From assembly GCA_963842335.1 (NCBI GenBank), contig CAWJGF010000006.1, positions 1-64,000 of the forward strand: 64,000 nt of DNA, read 5' to 3'. This stretch comes from PALSA-600 sp963842335 (GTDB lineage: Bacteria > Actinomycetota > Thermoleophilia > Gaiellales > Gaiellaceae). This document shows positions 31,359 through 41,022 of this stretch, one piece after another. Within the stretch, counting starts at the first letter, position 1, and every line of letters begins with the position of its first letter. The position numbers and the translations under genes were made by a program. The notes below the pieces were generated by a model. The model searched no databases, was not told the DNA's origin, and was given only the letters and a program-made list of their open reading frames with translations.

Positions 31359-34277
31359 GTGGGACTGAGCCTCCTCGCGGGGCCTGCAAACGCGGGCAAA
31401 GTCGCGCTCCTGCTGGAGCGCTATCTGGCGCGTCTCGAGGACGACCCGTATCTGATCGTGCCGAACGCATCGGACGTCGACCGTGTCGAGCGCGACCTGC
31501 TCGCCCGTTGCGGCTGCCTCTTCAGCGGCTCGATCGGCACCTTCGACGACCTGTTCAGGACACTCGTTCGCGGCGATCCGGACGGGCGTTCCGTCGCGAC
31601 CGACGCCCAGCGTGCGCTGATCGTGCGGCGCGCACTCGCTGCGGCGTCCCTGAACGGGCTCGCCCGCTCGGCGCGTACCGGCGGATTCGCCGACACTCTG
31701 CTCGCGACGCTCGGCGAGCTCGAGTCGGGGCTGATCGATCCGACTGACCTGCAAGGCGATCTTGCGGGGCTGTACGGCGCCTACCGGGCCGAGCTCGACC
31801 GCCTCGGGCTCTGGGATCGCGACCTCTTGCGCCGCCGGGCCGCCGAGCGGATCCAGTCGGAGCTCGATGCGTGGCACGGCGAGCCGGTGTTCGCCTACGG
31901 CTTCGAGGATCTGACGGGCGCCGAGTGGACGCTTCTCGAGGCGCTCTCGGGTCGCACCGAGGTGCAGGTATCGCTGCCCTACGAGCCCGCGCGAGTCGCG
32001 TTCGCGTCCCTCCGCCGCACAGCCGACGACCTGTCAGCGCTCGCGGACGGCCGCATCGAAGAGCTCGCTCCACGGTCCGCCGAATACGCGCACCCCGCGC
32101 TCGCGCATCTCGAGCGCGTCCTGTTCGACGAGGCGCCTCCTCCGCCACCGGAGCTCGACCAGGCGGTGCGCTTCTTCGAAGGCGCAGGTGCCCGCGGCAC
32201 GCTCGAGCTCGTAGGCGAGGAGTTGTTGTCGTTGATTCGCGGCGGCGTCGCGCCCGACCAGATCGCGCTCGTCGCACCGTCGGTCGAGCAGTGGCGCGCG
32301 CCGCTCGAGACCGTGCTCGGCGGCCTCGGCATTCCGTACGCCGTCGAGTCGCGGGTTCGTCTCGGCGGCACGCCGTTCGGTCATGCGCTGCTTCAGTTCC
32401 TGCGATACGCGTGGCTCGACGGCGGCCGTCGCGAGCTGTTCACGTTCCTGCGTTCGCCGTACTCGGGCATCGGGCGTGCGGCGGTCGACTACGTCGAAGG
32501 CCGGCTCCGCGGCCGCGCGATCGCTTCGCCGAGTCGCGTCGAGGAGGAGACCGAAAAGCTCCGTGAAGCGCCCGTGCCGATGCTCGCCGAGCTGCGCGCC
32601 GTCGAAGCGCCGGTCGACGGCGTACGGACACTGATTCGCTCGATGCTGCGTGCCGCGTACGGGACGGAGGCGCCGCCGGCCGGCGAGACCTCGCGGCTCG
32701 ACCTGCGCTCCTACGATGCCGCGCTGCGCCTGCTCGACGAACTCGACGGCTTCGCCGCGCTCGGTGAGCCGGTTGGCCGCGACGACCTCATCTCGGGGCT
32801 CGAGCGGGCCGAGGTGCGGCTGGGGGCGGCGCACGAGGCGGGCCGGGTCGCCGTGCTCGACCTGCTGCGTGCCCGCACCCGCCGCTTCGAGGTGGTCTTC
32901 CTGCTGGGCCTCGAGGAGGGATCGCTGCCGCGGCGCACGCGCGTCTCGCCGTTCCTCGACGACGACGCCCGCCGCGCGCTCGGCGGCCGGCTCGAGCGTC
33001 CCGACCAGGTCAGCCGCGACCGCTACCTCTTCTACACGGCGTGTACGCGGGCCACGCGGCGCCTGTATCTCGTCCGCGAGGCGGCAACCGACGACGGCGC
33101 ACCGCGCGAGCCGAGCCCGTTCTGGGAGGAGGTCGCCGCCGTTTTCGACGATCAGGACGTCAGTCGCGCAACCGCCCGCCGGCCGCTGTCGGCGCTCACC
33201 TGGGCGCTCGACTCGGCACCCTCCGAACGCGAGCGCGTTCGTGCACTCGCACGGCTCTCCGTGGACGAGCTCGATGCCGCCCGCGCCCTCGCAGACGCAA
33301 ACGACTGGCAGCGCCGGCTTGCGCGCGCCCGCGGGGCGTTCAAGCGCGAGACGAGGCTCACGAACCCGGCGCTGCTCGACTGGCTCGGGACGAAGACCAC
33401 GTTCGGCGTGACTGAGCTCGAGCGCTACGCGGATTGCTCGTCGGCGTGGCTGCACGAGCGGATCGTCTCGCCGCGCACGATCGATGCCGAGGTCGACCCG
33501 ATGCTGCGCGGGTCGGTCGCGCACAGCACACTGCACAAGTTCTACGCCGGCCTGCCGAAGGAGCTCGGGCACGACCGCGTCACGCCCGAGAATCTCGAGG
33601 CGGCGGTCGGCTTCCTGCGCCGCTGTCTCGACGACGCGATGCGAGGCGGGGTCAGGCTCGACCTCACCGACCTTCAGGAAGCCGAGCTCGACGAGAGCCT
33701 CTGGCGCGACCTGGAGGCGTTCGTGCGTGACGAGGCGGCCTCACCGCTGCAGCTCCTGCCACGGCGCTTCGAGCTGTCGTTCGGCTCCGACCGTTCCGCG
33801 CCCGAGCTGCAACGCGGCCTGCATCTCGGCGACAACCTCTATCTCAGCGGAAAGATCGACCGCATCGACGTCGATCCGTACAGCGCGCGTGGGATCGTGC
33901 AGGACTACAAGTCGGGCCGCACCGTCCACTCGGCAAAGCAGATCGACGACGAGCTGAAGCTGCAAGTCCCGCTCTATATGCTCGTGCTGCGCGATCTTGT
34001 CGGCATCGAGCCGCTCGGCGGGGTCTATCGGGCGCTCGCGGGCTCGCGCGCCTCACGGGGCTTGCTGCACGCTGGCGCGGCCGAGGATCTGCCCGGCTTC
34101 ACGAAGGGCGACTACCTGCCCGCCGACGAGTTCTGGTCACTCGTGGAGACCTCGCGCACGCGCGCGCACGACTACGCGACGCGCATTCGTGCCGGCGACG
34201 TGCGCCACGACCCGAAGGGCGGCACGTGCCCGACGTGGTGCGACCTCTGGACGATGTGCCGCGTGGAGCGCCCGTGA
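31359..34277 (+). CDS. addB: AddB-like PD-(D/E)XK nuclease subunit of a helicase-nuclease
   Basis: A 972-residue protein. The N-terminus has a degenerate Walker A GPANAGKVALL and a UvrD-like fold without a convincing full motor. The C-terminal RecB nuclease domain shows GKIDRIDVDPYSA and IVQDYKSGRTVHS (Asp, then D-x-K). Four cysteines fit the AddB iron-sulfur staple: about C693, then C957, C961 and C967. It should pair with the AddA-like protein downstream for double-strand-break processing. The GTG start follows GGGAAG closely. The stop overlaps addA by four bases (GTGA). Confidence 0.86.
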   Translation: MGLSLLAGPANAGKVALLLERYLARLEDDPYLIVPNASDVDRVERDLLARCGCLFSGSIGTFDDLFRTLVRGDPDGRSVATDAQRALIVRRALAAASLNGLARSARTGGFADTLLATLGELESGLIDPTDLQGDLAGLYGAYRAELDRLGLWDRDLLRRRAAERIQSELDAWHGEPVFAYGFEDLTGAEWTLLEALSGRTEVQVSLPYEPARVAFASLRRTADDLSALADGRIEELAPRSAEYAHPALAHLERVLFDEAPPPPPELDQAVRFFEGAGARGTLELVGEELLSLIRGGVAPDQIALVAPSVEQWRAPLETVLGGLGIPYAVESRVRLGGTPFGHALLQFLRYAWLDGGRRELFTFLRSPYSGIGRAAVDYVEGRLRGRAIASPSRVEEETEKLREAPVPMLAELRAVEAPVDGVRTLIRSMLRAAYGTEAPPAGETSRLDLRSYDAALRLLDELDGFAALGEPVGRDDLISGLERAEVRLGAAHEAGRVAVLDLLRARTRRFEVVFLLGLEEGSLPRRTRVSPFLDDDARRALGGRLERPDQVSRDRYLFYTACTRATRRLYLVREAATDDGAPREPSPFWEEVAAVFDDQDVSRATARRPLSALTWALDSAPSERERVRALARLSVDELDAARALADANDWQRRLARARGAFKRETRLTNPALLDWLGTKTTFGVTELERYADCSSAWLHERIVSPRTIDAEVDPMLRGSVAHSTLHKFYAGLPKELGHDRVTPENLEAAVGFLRRCLDDAMRGGVRLDLTDLQEAELDESLWRDLEAFVRDEAASPLQLLPRRFELSFGSDRSAPELQRGLHLGDNLYLSGKIDRIDVDPYSARGIVQDYKSGRTVHSAKQIDDELKLQVPLYMLVLRDLVGIEPLGGVYRALAGSRASRGLLHAGAAEDLPGFTKGDYLPADEFWSLVETSRTRAHDYATRIRAGDVRHDPKGGTCPTWCDLWTMCRVERP

Positions 34278-37200
34278 ACGACCAGCAGCGGGCCGCCGTC
34301 GAGGCAACCGGCGAGGTGTTCGTGTCGGCCGGAGCCGGCACCGGCAAGACGACCGTGCTCGTCGAGCGCTTCGTGCGAGCAGTGTGCGAGCAGGGCCTCG
34401 ACGTCGAGTCGGTCCTCGTCATCACCTACACCCGCAAGGCGGCGGGCGAGCTGCGCGCACGCATCCGTGCAGCGCTGCACGCCCGCGGCCGTCACGACCT
34501 CGCCCGGCGGCTCGACGGCGCTTGGATCTCCACGATTCACGGCTTCTGCTCGCGCCTGCTGCGCACACATCCGTTCTCGGTCGGGATCGACCCGCGCTTC
34601 CGCGAGCTCGACGACGAGCACGGCGCCGTGATTCGGGGCGAGGCGTTCGAGCGCGCCCTCGCGTCGTTCTGCGCCTCGCGTGACTCCGAGCGGCTGCGCC
34701 TGCTCGCCACCTACGGTGCGAGCGGTCTCCGGCGGATGCTCACGGGGGTCTACGAGACGCTCCGCTCCGCCGGCCGCGACCTGAAGCTCGACCTGGGCGA
34801 GCAGGCAGGCGTGCCCGAGCGGCTCGTCGAGTTGCAGGCGGCCGCGCAGATTCTCGCCACCGACCCGGATGCGACCGAGAACCAGCTCGCCTCGGCGAAC
34901 GCCGCGCTCGCGCTCGGCGCGAACCCGGAGCAGCTGCTCGACCTGCAGCTCCCCGCCAACGGCGACCGCGCGGTCGAGTTCCGCGCGGCGCGCGATCGCC
35001 TTCAGCAGGCCGCGCTCGAGGAGCTTGCCGCGCGCGACAGCGAGCTCTTGCAGGAGCTGCTCGACCTGTTCGCAGCCGAATACGCGGCAGCGAAGCAGCG
35101 CGAGTCGGCGCTCGACTTCGAAGACCTCCAGCTGCTCGCCCGTGACCTCCTGCTTGACGACCCGACCGTTCGCGAGACGGAACAGCTGCGCTTCCGCGCG
35201 ATCATGGTCGACGAGTTCCAGGACACGAACCGCCTGCAATGCGACGTCGTTGATCTGCTCCGCGCTGGGCCGGGCGCACCGGACGTCTTTTTTGTCGGTG
35301 ATGAGTTCCAGTCGATCTACGGGTTCCGGCACGCCGACGTGGCCGTGTTCCGCGACCGGCGCGAGTCGGCCGCGCAGCGGCTGCCGCTCGCGCGGAACTA
35401 CCGCTCGCGGCCCGAGGTGCTCGCAGCGGTCAACCACCTGTTCGGCGAGGAGTTCGGCGACGGCTATCAGCAGCTCGCTGCCTCGGGTGAGTTCGCCGAC
35501 CCGGTGTTCGGACATCCCGTCGAGCTGCTCGTCAGCGACAAGCGCACCTACCGCGAGGCTGGAGCGAACTGGCGCGAGGGCGAGGCGCAGGCGATCGCGC
35601 GACGCGTCGACGATCTCGTGCAGAGCGGCACGGCAGCTCCGGGCGAGATCGTGCTGCTCTTCGCGGCTGGTACCGATGCAGAGCGCTACGAGTCGGCGTT
35701 GCGCGAGCGCGGGCTGCCGACGTACCGGGCCACCGGTCGCGGGTATTTCGGCCAACAGCAGGTCGTCGACCTGCTCGCCTACCTGCGCCTTCTGCACAAT
35801 CGCTACGACGACGAGGCACTCGCAACCGTGCTCGCGTCGCCATTCGTCGGCGTCTCGAACGACGCGCTCGTCCTCATTCGCCGGCACGCAGGTCGCCGCC
35901 CACTGTTCACAGGAATCGAGCGCTCACTGCCCGACCCCCTTTCCGAGGCCGACGAGCGGCTGATCCGAGCGTTCAAGCAGCGCTATGAGCGGCTGGCCGC
36001 CGCGTCGGCACGCCTCGCGCTCGAGCGGCTCTGCGAAGAGATCGTCTCGGCGCACGACTACGACCTCGCAGTGCTCGCGCAATGGGACGGCAAACGTCGC
36101 TACGCGAACCTGCGCAAGCTGATGCGGCTGGCGCGGTCGTACGAGGAACTGCGTGGGGCGGACATCGAGGGGTTCGTCCGCTTCATCCGCGACCAGCAGA
36201 CCGTTGGCGCCTCGCAACTCGAAGCCGTCTCCGAGGAGGAAGGCGCCGACGCCGTGCGACTGCTGACGATCCACGCGGCCAAGGGCCTCGAGTTCAAGGT
36301 TGTGATCGTCGCTGATGCGGGCCGTGACATGGCGGGCGCACCGTCGACCGACGAGATCCTCGTCGCCACCGACGGCAGTTTCGGGTTCCGCGTCATCGAT
36401 CCGTCCTCCGGCAAACGGAAGGGTGTCTTCAAGTACGAGGACGTGCGCGAAGCCGAGAAGCGTGACGACCGGGCCGAACGGCTACGTCTCTACTACGTGG
36501 CGATGACGCGTGCGATCGACCGCCTGATCGTGTCGGGTGCGATCGACCCCGACCGCGCCCAGGATCGCGAGACACCGATCGGCTGGGTGCTCGGACGCCT
36601 CGGCGCCGAGGCCGACGTCCAGCGGGCCGCCGCAGCGCCGGTCGAGCTGGAGCGCGGTGAGGCGCGCTTCGTTCTCGCCGTCGACCGCTGGGCCCCTCGC
36701 GTCGACCCCGTCGAGCCGCTGGCGATCGACGACGCCGGTCAGCTTGCGCTCTTCGCTGAGCTGCCGACCGAGCCGGCGCCGCGCGGCTACCGGCTGCCCG
36801 AGCTCGTGCCGCTCCCCGTTCCGCCGCTGCACCGTGTCCGCCGGCTCTCGTACTCCGCGCTCGCGCTGTTCGAGCGCTGCTCGTACCGCTACTACGTCGA
36901 GCGAGTCGCAGGCCTACGCGAGGAGCGCGGTACGGTGCCGGGCGCGAAGGGCCTGAAGGCGACCGAGGTCGGGGATGCGGTGCACCGGTTGCTCGAGCTG
37001 GTCGACCTTGCGGCACCCGCGCCGGTCGACACCGAGATCGTGCGCAGCTGGTACCCCGCGGTCGGTGACGAGGAGCTCGCTCGCATCTCTTCCTTCGTCG
37101 ATTCGTACTGCCACTCTGAGCTCGCGGCACGGATTGCCAGCCTTCCCGGTGCTCAGCCCGAGCGTCCGTTCGCGTTCGAGCATGACGGGGTGCTGCTCCA

Positions 37201-37597
37201 TGGGCGCTTGGATGTGCTCTGGCGCGACGGCGTGCGAGCGCTCGTCCTCGACTACAAGACGAACTCACTCGCCGAAGGATCGCCCGAGGAGATCATCGAA
37301 AGCGACTATCGGCTGCAGCGGCTCGTCTACGCGCTCGCGTGCTTCCGCGCAGGCGCCGACGAGGTCGAGGTCGTCTACCACTTCCTCGAGCGGCCGGACG
37401 CGGTGGTGGCCACCCCGTTCATCCGCGAGGAGCTGCCGTTCCTCGAAGCCGAGCTGTCGGCGGCGATCGCACGCATCGATGCCGGAGAGTTCGTACCGGC
37501 CCCGAGCGACTTCACGTGCAGTGGTTGCCCGGCGCTCGATCTCGTGTGTGCGGGGCCTAAGCTGCGCCAGGCGCCGGCCCGGCTCGTCGCGGTCTAG
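34274..37597 (+). CDS. addA: AddA-like UvrD-family helicase with C-terminal nuclease
   Basis: A 1107-residue protein from GTG 34274. Motor motifs: Walker A AGAGTGKTTVL (about 19-29), ITYTRKAAGELRARI (Ia), IMVDEFQDTNR (II), GDEFQSIYGFRHAD (III), LTIHAAKGLEFKVV (V) and RLYYVAMTRAIDRL (VI). The C-terminal RecB-type nuclease has GRLDVLWRDGVRALVLDYKT (Asp plus D-x-K) and DYRLQRLVYALA. The last part has cysteines (TCSGCPALDLVC) that may be structural. It is the motor of an AddAB-like enzyme; nth follows five bases later. Confidence 0.92.
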   Translation: MNDQQRAAVEATGEVFVSAGAGTGKTTVLVERFVRAVCEQGLDVESVLVITYTRKAAGELRARIRAALHARGRHDLARRLDGAWISTIHGFCSRLLRTHPFSVGIDPRFRELDDEHGAVIRGEAFERALASFCASRDSERLRLLATYGASGLRRMLTGVYETLRSAGRDLKLDLGEQAGVPERLVELQAAAQILATDPDATENQLASANAALALGANPEQLLDLQLPANGDRAVEFRAARDRLQQAALEELAARDSELLQELLDLFAAEYAAAKQRESALDFEDLQLLARDLLLDDPTVRETEQLRFRAIMVDEFQDTNRLQCDVVDLLRAGPGAPDVFFVGDEFQSIYGFRHADVAVFRDRRESAAQRLPLARNYRSRPEVLAAVNHLFGEEFGDGYQQLAASGEFADPVFGHPVELLVSDKRTYREAGANWREGEAQAIARRVDDLVQSGTAAPGEIVLLFAAGTDAERYESALRERGLPTYRATGRGYFGQQQVVDLLAYLRLLHNRYDDEALATVLASPFVGVSNDALVLIRRHAGRRPLFTGIERSLPDPLSEADERLIRAFKQRYERLAAASARLALERLCEEIVSAHDYDLAVLAQWDGKRRYANLRKLMRLARSYEELRGADIEGFVRFIRDQQTVGASQLEAVSEEEGADAVRLLTIHAAKGLEFKVVIVADAGRDMAGAPSTDEILVATDGSFGFRVIDPSSGKRKGVFKYEDVREAEKRDDRAERLRLYYVAMTRAIDRLIVSGAIDPDRAQDRETPIGWVLGRLGAEADVQRAAAAPVELERGEARFVLAVDRWAPRVDPVEPLAIDDAGQLALFAELPTEPAPRGYRLPELVPLPVPPLHRVRRLSYSALALFERCSYRYYVERVAGLREERGTVPGAKGLKATEVGDAVHRLLELVDLAAPAPVDTEIVRSWYPAVGDEELARISSFVDSYCHSELAARIASLPGAQPERPFAFEHDGVLLHGRLDVLWRDGVRALVLDYKTNSLAEGSPEEIIESDYRLQRLVYALACFRAGADEVEVVYHFLERPDAVVATPFIREELPFLEAELSAAIARIDAGEFVPAPSDFTCSGCPALDLVCAGPKLRQAPARLVAV

Positions 37598-37602
37598 AAG
37601 CC

Positions 37603-38274
37603 ATGCCGCGGAGCTACGTCGCCGAGGCGCGCAAGCGCGTCGGCCCCAAGAAAGGGCGCATCAGGCCGATCATCGAACGGCTGGCGGTCGAGCACGCGGA
37701 CGCAAAGATCGCGCTCACCTTCAGGAGCCCGCTCGAGCTCCTCGTCTCGGTGATGCTCTCCGCCCAGACGACCGACGTGAACGTGAATCGCGTCACCGAG
37801 AAGCTCTTCGTGAAATACCGTCGGCCGGAGGACTATCTCGCTGTGCCGGTGGCCGAACTCGAACGCGACATCTTCCAGACCGGTTTCTTCCGGCAGAAGG
37901 CGAAGGCGCTGCGCGGCACGATGACGATGCTGATCGAGGAGTACGACGGTGAGGTGCCCGAAGACTTCGACGCACTCCTGCGTCTGCCCGGCGTCGCGCG
38001 CAAGACGGCGAACGTCGTCACCGCGGAGCGGGGGAGCCCGCAGGGAATCGTGGTCGATACACACGTGCGCCGGCTGTCGCAGAGGCTTGGCCTCACGAAG
38101 CAAGAGGATCCCGTGAAGATCGAACGCGACCTCGTGAAGCTCGTGCCCCGCGCCGACTGGGCGCGCTTCCCGCACCTCCTCATCTGGCACGGCCGTCGGA
38201 TCTGCGACGCCCGCAAGCCGGCGTGCGACGAGTGCCCGCTCGCGCTCGACCTCTGTCCGTCGACGCGGCTCTAG
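37603..38274 (+). CDS. nth: Endonuclease III
   Basis: A 223-residue protein. The HhH-GPD core has LVSVMLSAQTTDVNVN, then LPGVARKTANVV with the catalytic Lys and VVDTHVRRLSQRLGL with the catalytic Asp. The C-terminal iron-sulfur loop is C-x6-C-x2-C-x6-C (CDARKPACDECPLALDLC), one residue longer in the last gap than the E. coli C-x5-C. It removes oxidised pyrimidines and cleaves abasic sites. It starts at ATG 37603 and probably forms an operon with addB and addA. Confidence 0.95.
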   Translation: MPRSYVAEARKRVGPKKGRIRPIIERLAVEHADAKIALTFRSPLELLVSVMLSAQTTDVNVNRVTEKLFVKYRRPEDYLAVPVAELERDIFQTGFFRQKAKALRGTMTMLIEEYDGEVPEDFDALLRLPGVARKTANVVTAERGSPQGIVVDTHVRRLSQRLGLTKQEDPVKIERDLVKLVPRADWARFPHLLIWHGRRICDARKPACDECPLALDLCPSTRL

Positions 38275-38287
38275 AAGCGACAGCTAG

Positions 38288-38740
38288 CTAGTCGTGCGAG
38301 TTGCCGCGGTGCGGCGTGAGGGCGACCAGGAGGCCGCCGTCGTCGTCGTACGCAGGGAAGACATCGGCCACGACGCGCTTCTCACTGCCTCCGCGGGTGC
38401 GTATCGACAGATGCTCACCGAGGCGGCGAACGCCCCACTCACGCGCGAGCTCGACGGGCTTTGCGTCTGAGAACTGCAGCACCTCGACGAGATCGAGTCC
38501 CATCAGGTCGGCTTCGGGAAAGCCTGTCAGCTCGAACACGCCGCGTCCGATCGCGAGCACGCGGCGCTCCTGGTCGGTGACGACGAGTCCCGTGTCCGGC
38601 GCCGGGTAGTAGTCGTCGAGCAACTCGAAGAGAAACCCGAAACCGCAATGCCGGCACGCCGGTGCCTGGGTCGAGAAGCCCTCGCGGGCGTCGATGTCGA
38701 CCGAGCGTTCCTTGCATTTCGGGCAGATGTAGTGCGGCAC
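38288..38740 (-). CDS. Zinc-ribbon plus PAS-domain protein
   Basis: A 150-residue protein from GTG 38740. The N-terminal knuckles YICPKCKERSV and PACRHCGFGF form a zinc ribbon. A PAS domain follows: TGLVVTDQERRVLAIGRGVF, then LTGFPEADLMGLDLVEVLQF, and SEKRVVADVFPAYDDDGGLL. No output domain is attached, so it probably acts as a partner or redox/ligand sensor. Homology begins at the GTG, although the frame stays open upstream. It is divergent from the TOPRIM gene. Confidence 0.78.
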   Translation of the reverse strand: MPHYICPKCKERSVDIDAREGFSTQAPACRHCGFGFLFELLDDYYPAPDTGLVVTDQERRVLAIGRGVFELTGFPEADLMGLDLVEVLQFSDAKPVELAREWGVRRLGEHLSIRTRGGSEKRVVADVFPAYDDDGGLLVALTPHRGNSHD

Positions 38741-38857
38741 GGCGGCCAGAGTAGCCACGGCCCGCAGGTGAACGCCGCCGATTCTCGAGCAGCTCGTCTC
38801 GCAGACCCCGTTACCGTTCAGCTCGACTGCGCGATCAGCGAGATCCCCGGAGGGCGA

Positions 38858-39454
38858 ATGCACGGCGGCAACGGCGAGAGAGATCAGGCGCGCGTGGGAG
38901 AGTCGCGTGTGATCGTGCTCGTCGAGGGCGTCAGCGACCAGATCGCGCTCGGCGCTCTCGCTGCGCGCCGTGGCCGCGATCTCGACAGCGAGGGAGTCTC
39001 GGTGGTGCCGATCGGCGGCGCTCACGCCATCGGGCGGTTCCTGGATCGCTTCGGCCCACAGGGGGAGAACAGGAAACTGGCTGGGCTCTGTGACGCCGGC
39101 GAGGAGGATGTATTTCGGCGCAGCCTCGAACGCGCCGGCCTCGGTTCCCACCTGACGCGGCACGACATGGAACGGCTCGGGTTCCATGTCTGTGTCGAGG
39201 ACCTGGAGGACGAGCTGATCCGCGCGCTCGGCGCCGCCGGGGTCGAAGCGGTCCTCGACTCCCAGGGCGACCTCGGATCGTTCCGCACCTTCCAGCTGCA
39301 GCCAGCATGGCGGGACCGGAGCGTCGACCGCCAACTGCGGCGGTTCATGGGCAGCGCCGATCAGCGGAAGCTGCGGTACGCCCGCCTCCTCGTCGAGGCG
39401 CTCGACGCGGCTCACATTCCGCGGCCGCTCGACGGCGTGCTGGCGCACGTCTGA
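38858..39454 (+). CDS. Stand-alone OLD-type TOPRIM protein
   Basis: A 198-residue protein. The TOPRIM core is VIVLVEGVSDQIALGAL (catalytic Glu), then VSVVPIGGAHAIGRFLDRFG and LAGLCDAGEE (metal Asp). It continues LGFHVCVEDLEDELIRALG and FQLQPAWRDRSVDRQLRRFM. This matches the C-terminal TOPRIM half of OLD-family ATP-dependent endonucleases, but the N-terminal ABC ATPase half is absent. ATG 38858 is preceded by CGGAGGGCGA. An antiphage or repair role would be speculation without a partner. Confidence 0.8.
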   Translation: MHGGNGERDQARVGESRVIVLVEGVSDQIALGALAARRGRDLDSEGVSVVPIGGAHAIGRFLDRFGPQGENRKLAGLCDAGEEDVFRRSLERAGLGSHLTRHDMERLGFHVCVEDLEDELIRALGAAGVEAVLDSQGDLGSFRTFQLQPAWRDRSVDRQLRRFMGSADQRKLRYARLLVEALDAAHIPRPLDGVLAHV

Positions 39455-39521
39455 GATGCCGTGTCCCCAAACCCACGCCTTCGTGGCATCGCATGTCGCC
39501 CCGATCTGACAATCTGAGCCG

Positions 39522-40079
39522 GTGATTCCTGAGTCGGAACTCGTGTCGACCGAGCACGGACTAGTGCCAAAAGGACAGGGCTGGTTCGTCGTCAACGCTC
39601 GTGAGACGCAGTGGCGGGAACGGAAGGGCCGCGGCGTCCTCTGCGAGTTCGAAGGTGCAGGCTTCGAGGGTGCGGCGGACTTCACGCAACTCGGGATCAA
39701 CCTCACTGTTCTCAGCGCGGGCGAGCCGATGGCGATGTACCACTGGGAGGCCGACCAGGAGGACTTTCTCGTACTCGCCGGTGAGGCGCTGGCGATCGTC
39801 GAAGGTGAGGAGCGCCCGCTTCGCCAATGGGACTTCGTGCACTGTCCTGCCGGAACGAACCACGTGATCGTCGGTGTCGGCGAACGACCGTGCGTGATCC
39901 TCGCCGTCGGTGCCCGAGACCGCTCGACCGGCCCCGAGTGGGGCGCGTACCCCGTGGACGAAGTCGCGCTGCGCCACGGCGCCGGCGTCGAGCGGGAGAC
40001 GACCGAGCCCGGCGAGGCCTATGCGCGCTTCCCCAAGGGGAAGCGCGCTCGGTACCGCGAAGGCTGGCTTCCCGAGTAG
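39522..40079 (+). CDS. Cupin-domain protein
   Basis: A 185-residue protein. The cupin motif 1 region reads AMYHWEADQEDFLVLAGEAL (H-x(4)-E-like metal site with His, Glu and Glu). Motif 2 is HCPAGTNHVIVGVGERP with the last His. A basic C-terminal extension ends ARFPKGKRARYREGWLPE. Many such actinobacterial cupins are annotated as transcription-factor-like or isomerase-like, and nothing fixes the ligand. The start is GTG 39522. It is followed closely by the remnant at 40085. Confidence 0.83.
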   Translation: MIPESELVSTEHGLVPKGQGWFVVNARETQWRERKGRGVLCEFEGAGFEGAADFTQLGINLTVLSAGEPMAMYHWEADQEDFLVLAGEALAIVEGEERPLRQWDFVHCPAGTNHVIVGVGERPCVILAVGARDRSTGPEWGAYPVDEVALRHGAGVERETTEPGEAYARFPKGKRARYREGWLPE

Positions 40080-40084
40080 ACACC

Positions 40085-40303
40085 GTGCGGGTAGAAGAGC
40101 TGGAGACGTGGGTGGCTCGGTATCTGGAGCCGTCGGGCCGGCTCGAGCTCGTCCACGAGCGGCCGAGGCGACCTACGTCAGCAAGAATCTCGGTGCCGGC
40201 GTCCCCAAGCGCGCCTCGGTAATCTCCGGCGCCCTACGACGCGATGCTTGCGCACGAGCTCCCGCTGTCGGCGGCTGATCGGGTCCGGTTCACCAGTCTG
40301 TAA
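40085..40303 (+). pseudogene. Decayed gene remnant, possibly of a phosphotransferase
   Basis: A GTG at 40085, five bases after the cupin stop, opens VRVEELETWVARYLEPSGRL and ELVHERPRR, then becomes noise and stops. Another frame resumes YDAMLAHELPLSAADRVRFT and stops at 40301-40303. The two ends look like the start and end of one gene with its middle lost or scrambled. I cannot name the family with confidence. Confidence 0.35.
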
Positions 40304-40326
40304 CCGCGGGCGCCTACCAACCTGCT

Positions 40327-40779
40327 TCACGTGGCCAGGTCCCAACCCTCCTCGCCCTCCGACCACGGGACGGCGGTGGCGCGCTTGAAGATCAGCTCGT
40401 CCGGTTCGTCGCCCGACCAGACTCCGATCTTGTCGCTGTCGGGATAGACCGAGACTGCGGGTACACGCGAGCTCGAGAACATCAGAGTCCTCGCCGGTGC
40501 GTCGCTCCGGTTCATCACTTTGTGTGCTCCTTCCCGTCCAGGCGGGAAGCGAACGAGATCGCCCCGCTGCAGCGTCTGCTCACCGTCGGGCGCGCGCAGA
40601 ACGAGCGTCCCGTCGACCACCAGAAGCCACTCCTCCTCGTACTCGTAGTGGTAGGGACTCGAGCTTGTGCCGGGATCCAGGTCGTAGACGAACATCATCA
40701 AGGCAGTTGAGCCCAACCTCTGGGCCACGTCGACCCTGCCCTCTGGTCTTTCGACGCTGAAGATGTTGACCGATTGCAT
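40327..40779 (-). CDS. Cupin-domain protein
   Basis: A 150-residue protein starting MQSVNIFSVERPEGRVDVAQ at ATG 40779, with GAGGTGGAGG upstream. Cupin motif 1 is SSPYHYEYEEEWLLVVDGTL (His, His-like and Glu ligands) and motif 2 is RFPPGREGAHKVMNRSD (Pro-Gly and His). It then reads RTLMFSSSRVPAVSVYPDSD and ends with a tail found in several actinobacterial cupins (GDEPDELIFKR). Function is unknown. The gap 40780-41022 upstream shows no gene I can support. Confidence 0.82.
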   Translation of the reverse strand: MQSVNIFSVERPEGRVDVAQRLGSTALMMFVYDLDPGTSSSPYHYEYEEEWLLVVDGTLVLRAPDGEQTLQRGDLVRFPPGREGAHKVMNRSDAPARTLMFSSSRVPAVSVYPDSDKIGVWSGDEPDELIFKRATAVPWSEGEEGWDLAT

Positions 40780-41022
40780 GCGAACCTCCACCTCGCGAGA
40801 ACGGTGTCCGAATTCAGACGCGTCGGGAGGCTAAACCTGATCGGTGGTCCTCCGCCGAGCCGCGTGAATCCAGCCCGACTACTGAGGACCTAAGGTCGTT
40901 CGTTCTTCCGAACAGTTGTGCGCTGTCTGAGCCGCCCGGCACCGCCTCCTTGCCACGTCCGAGCCGCCAGGCGAGGCACACCCCCGGAATCGCAACGACC
41001 AGAACGACGCCGACGGGTATCT

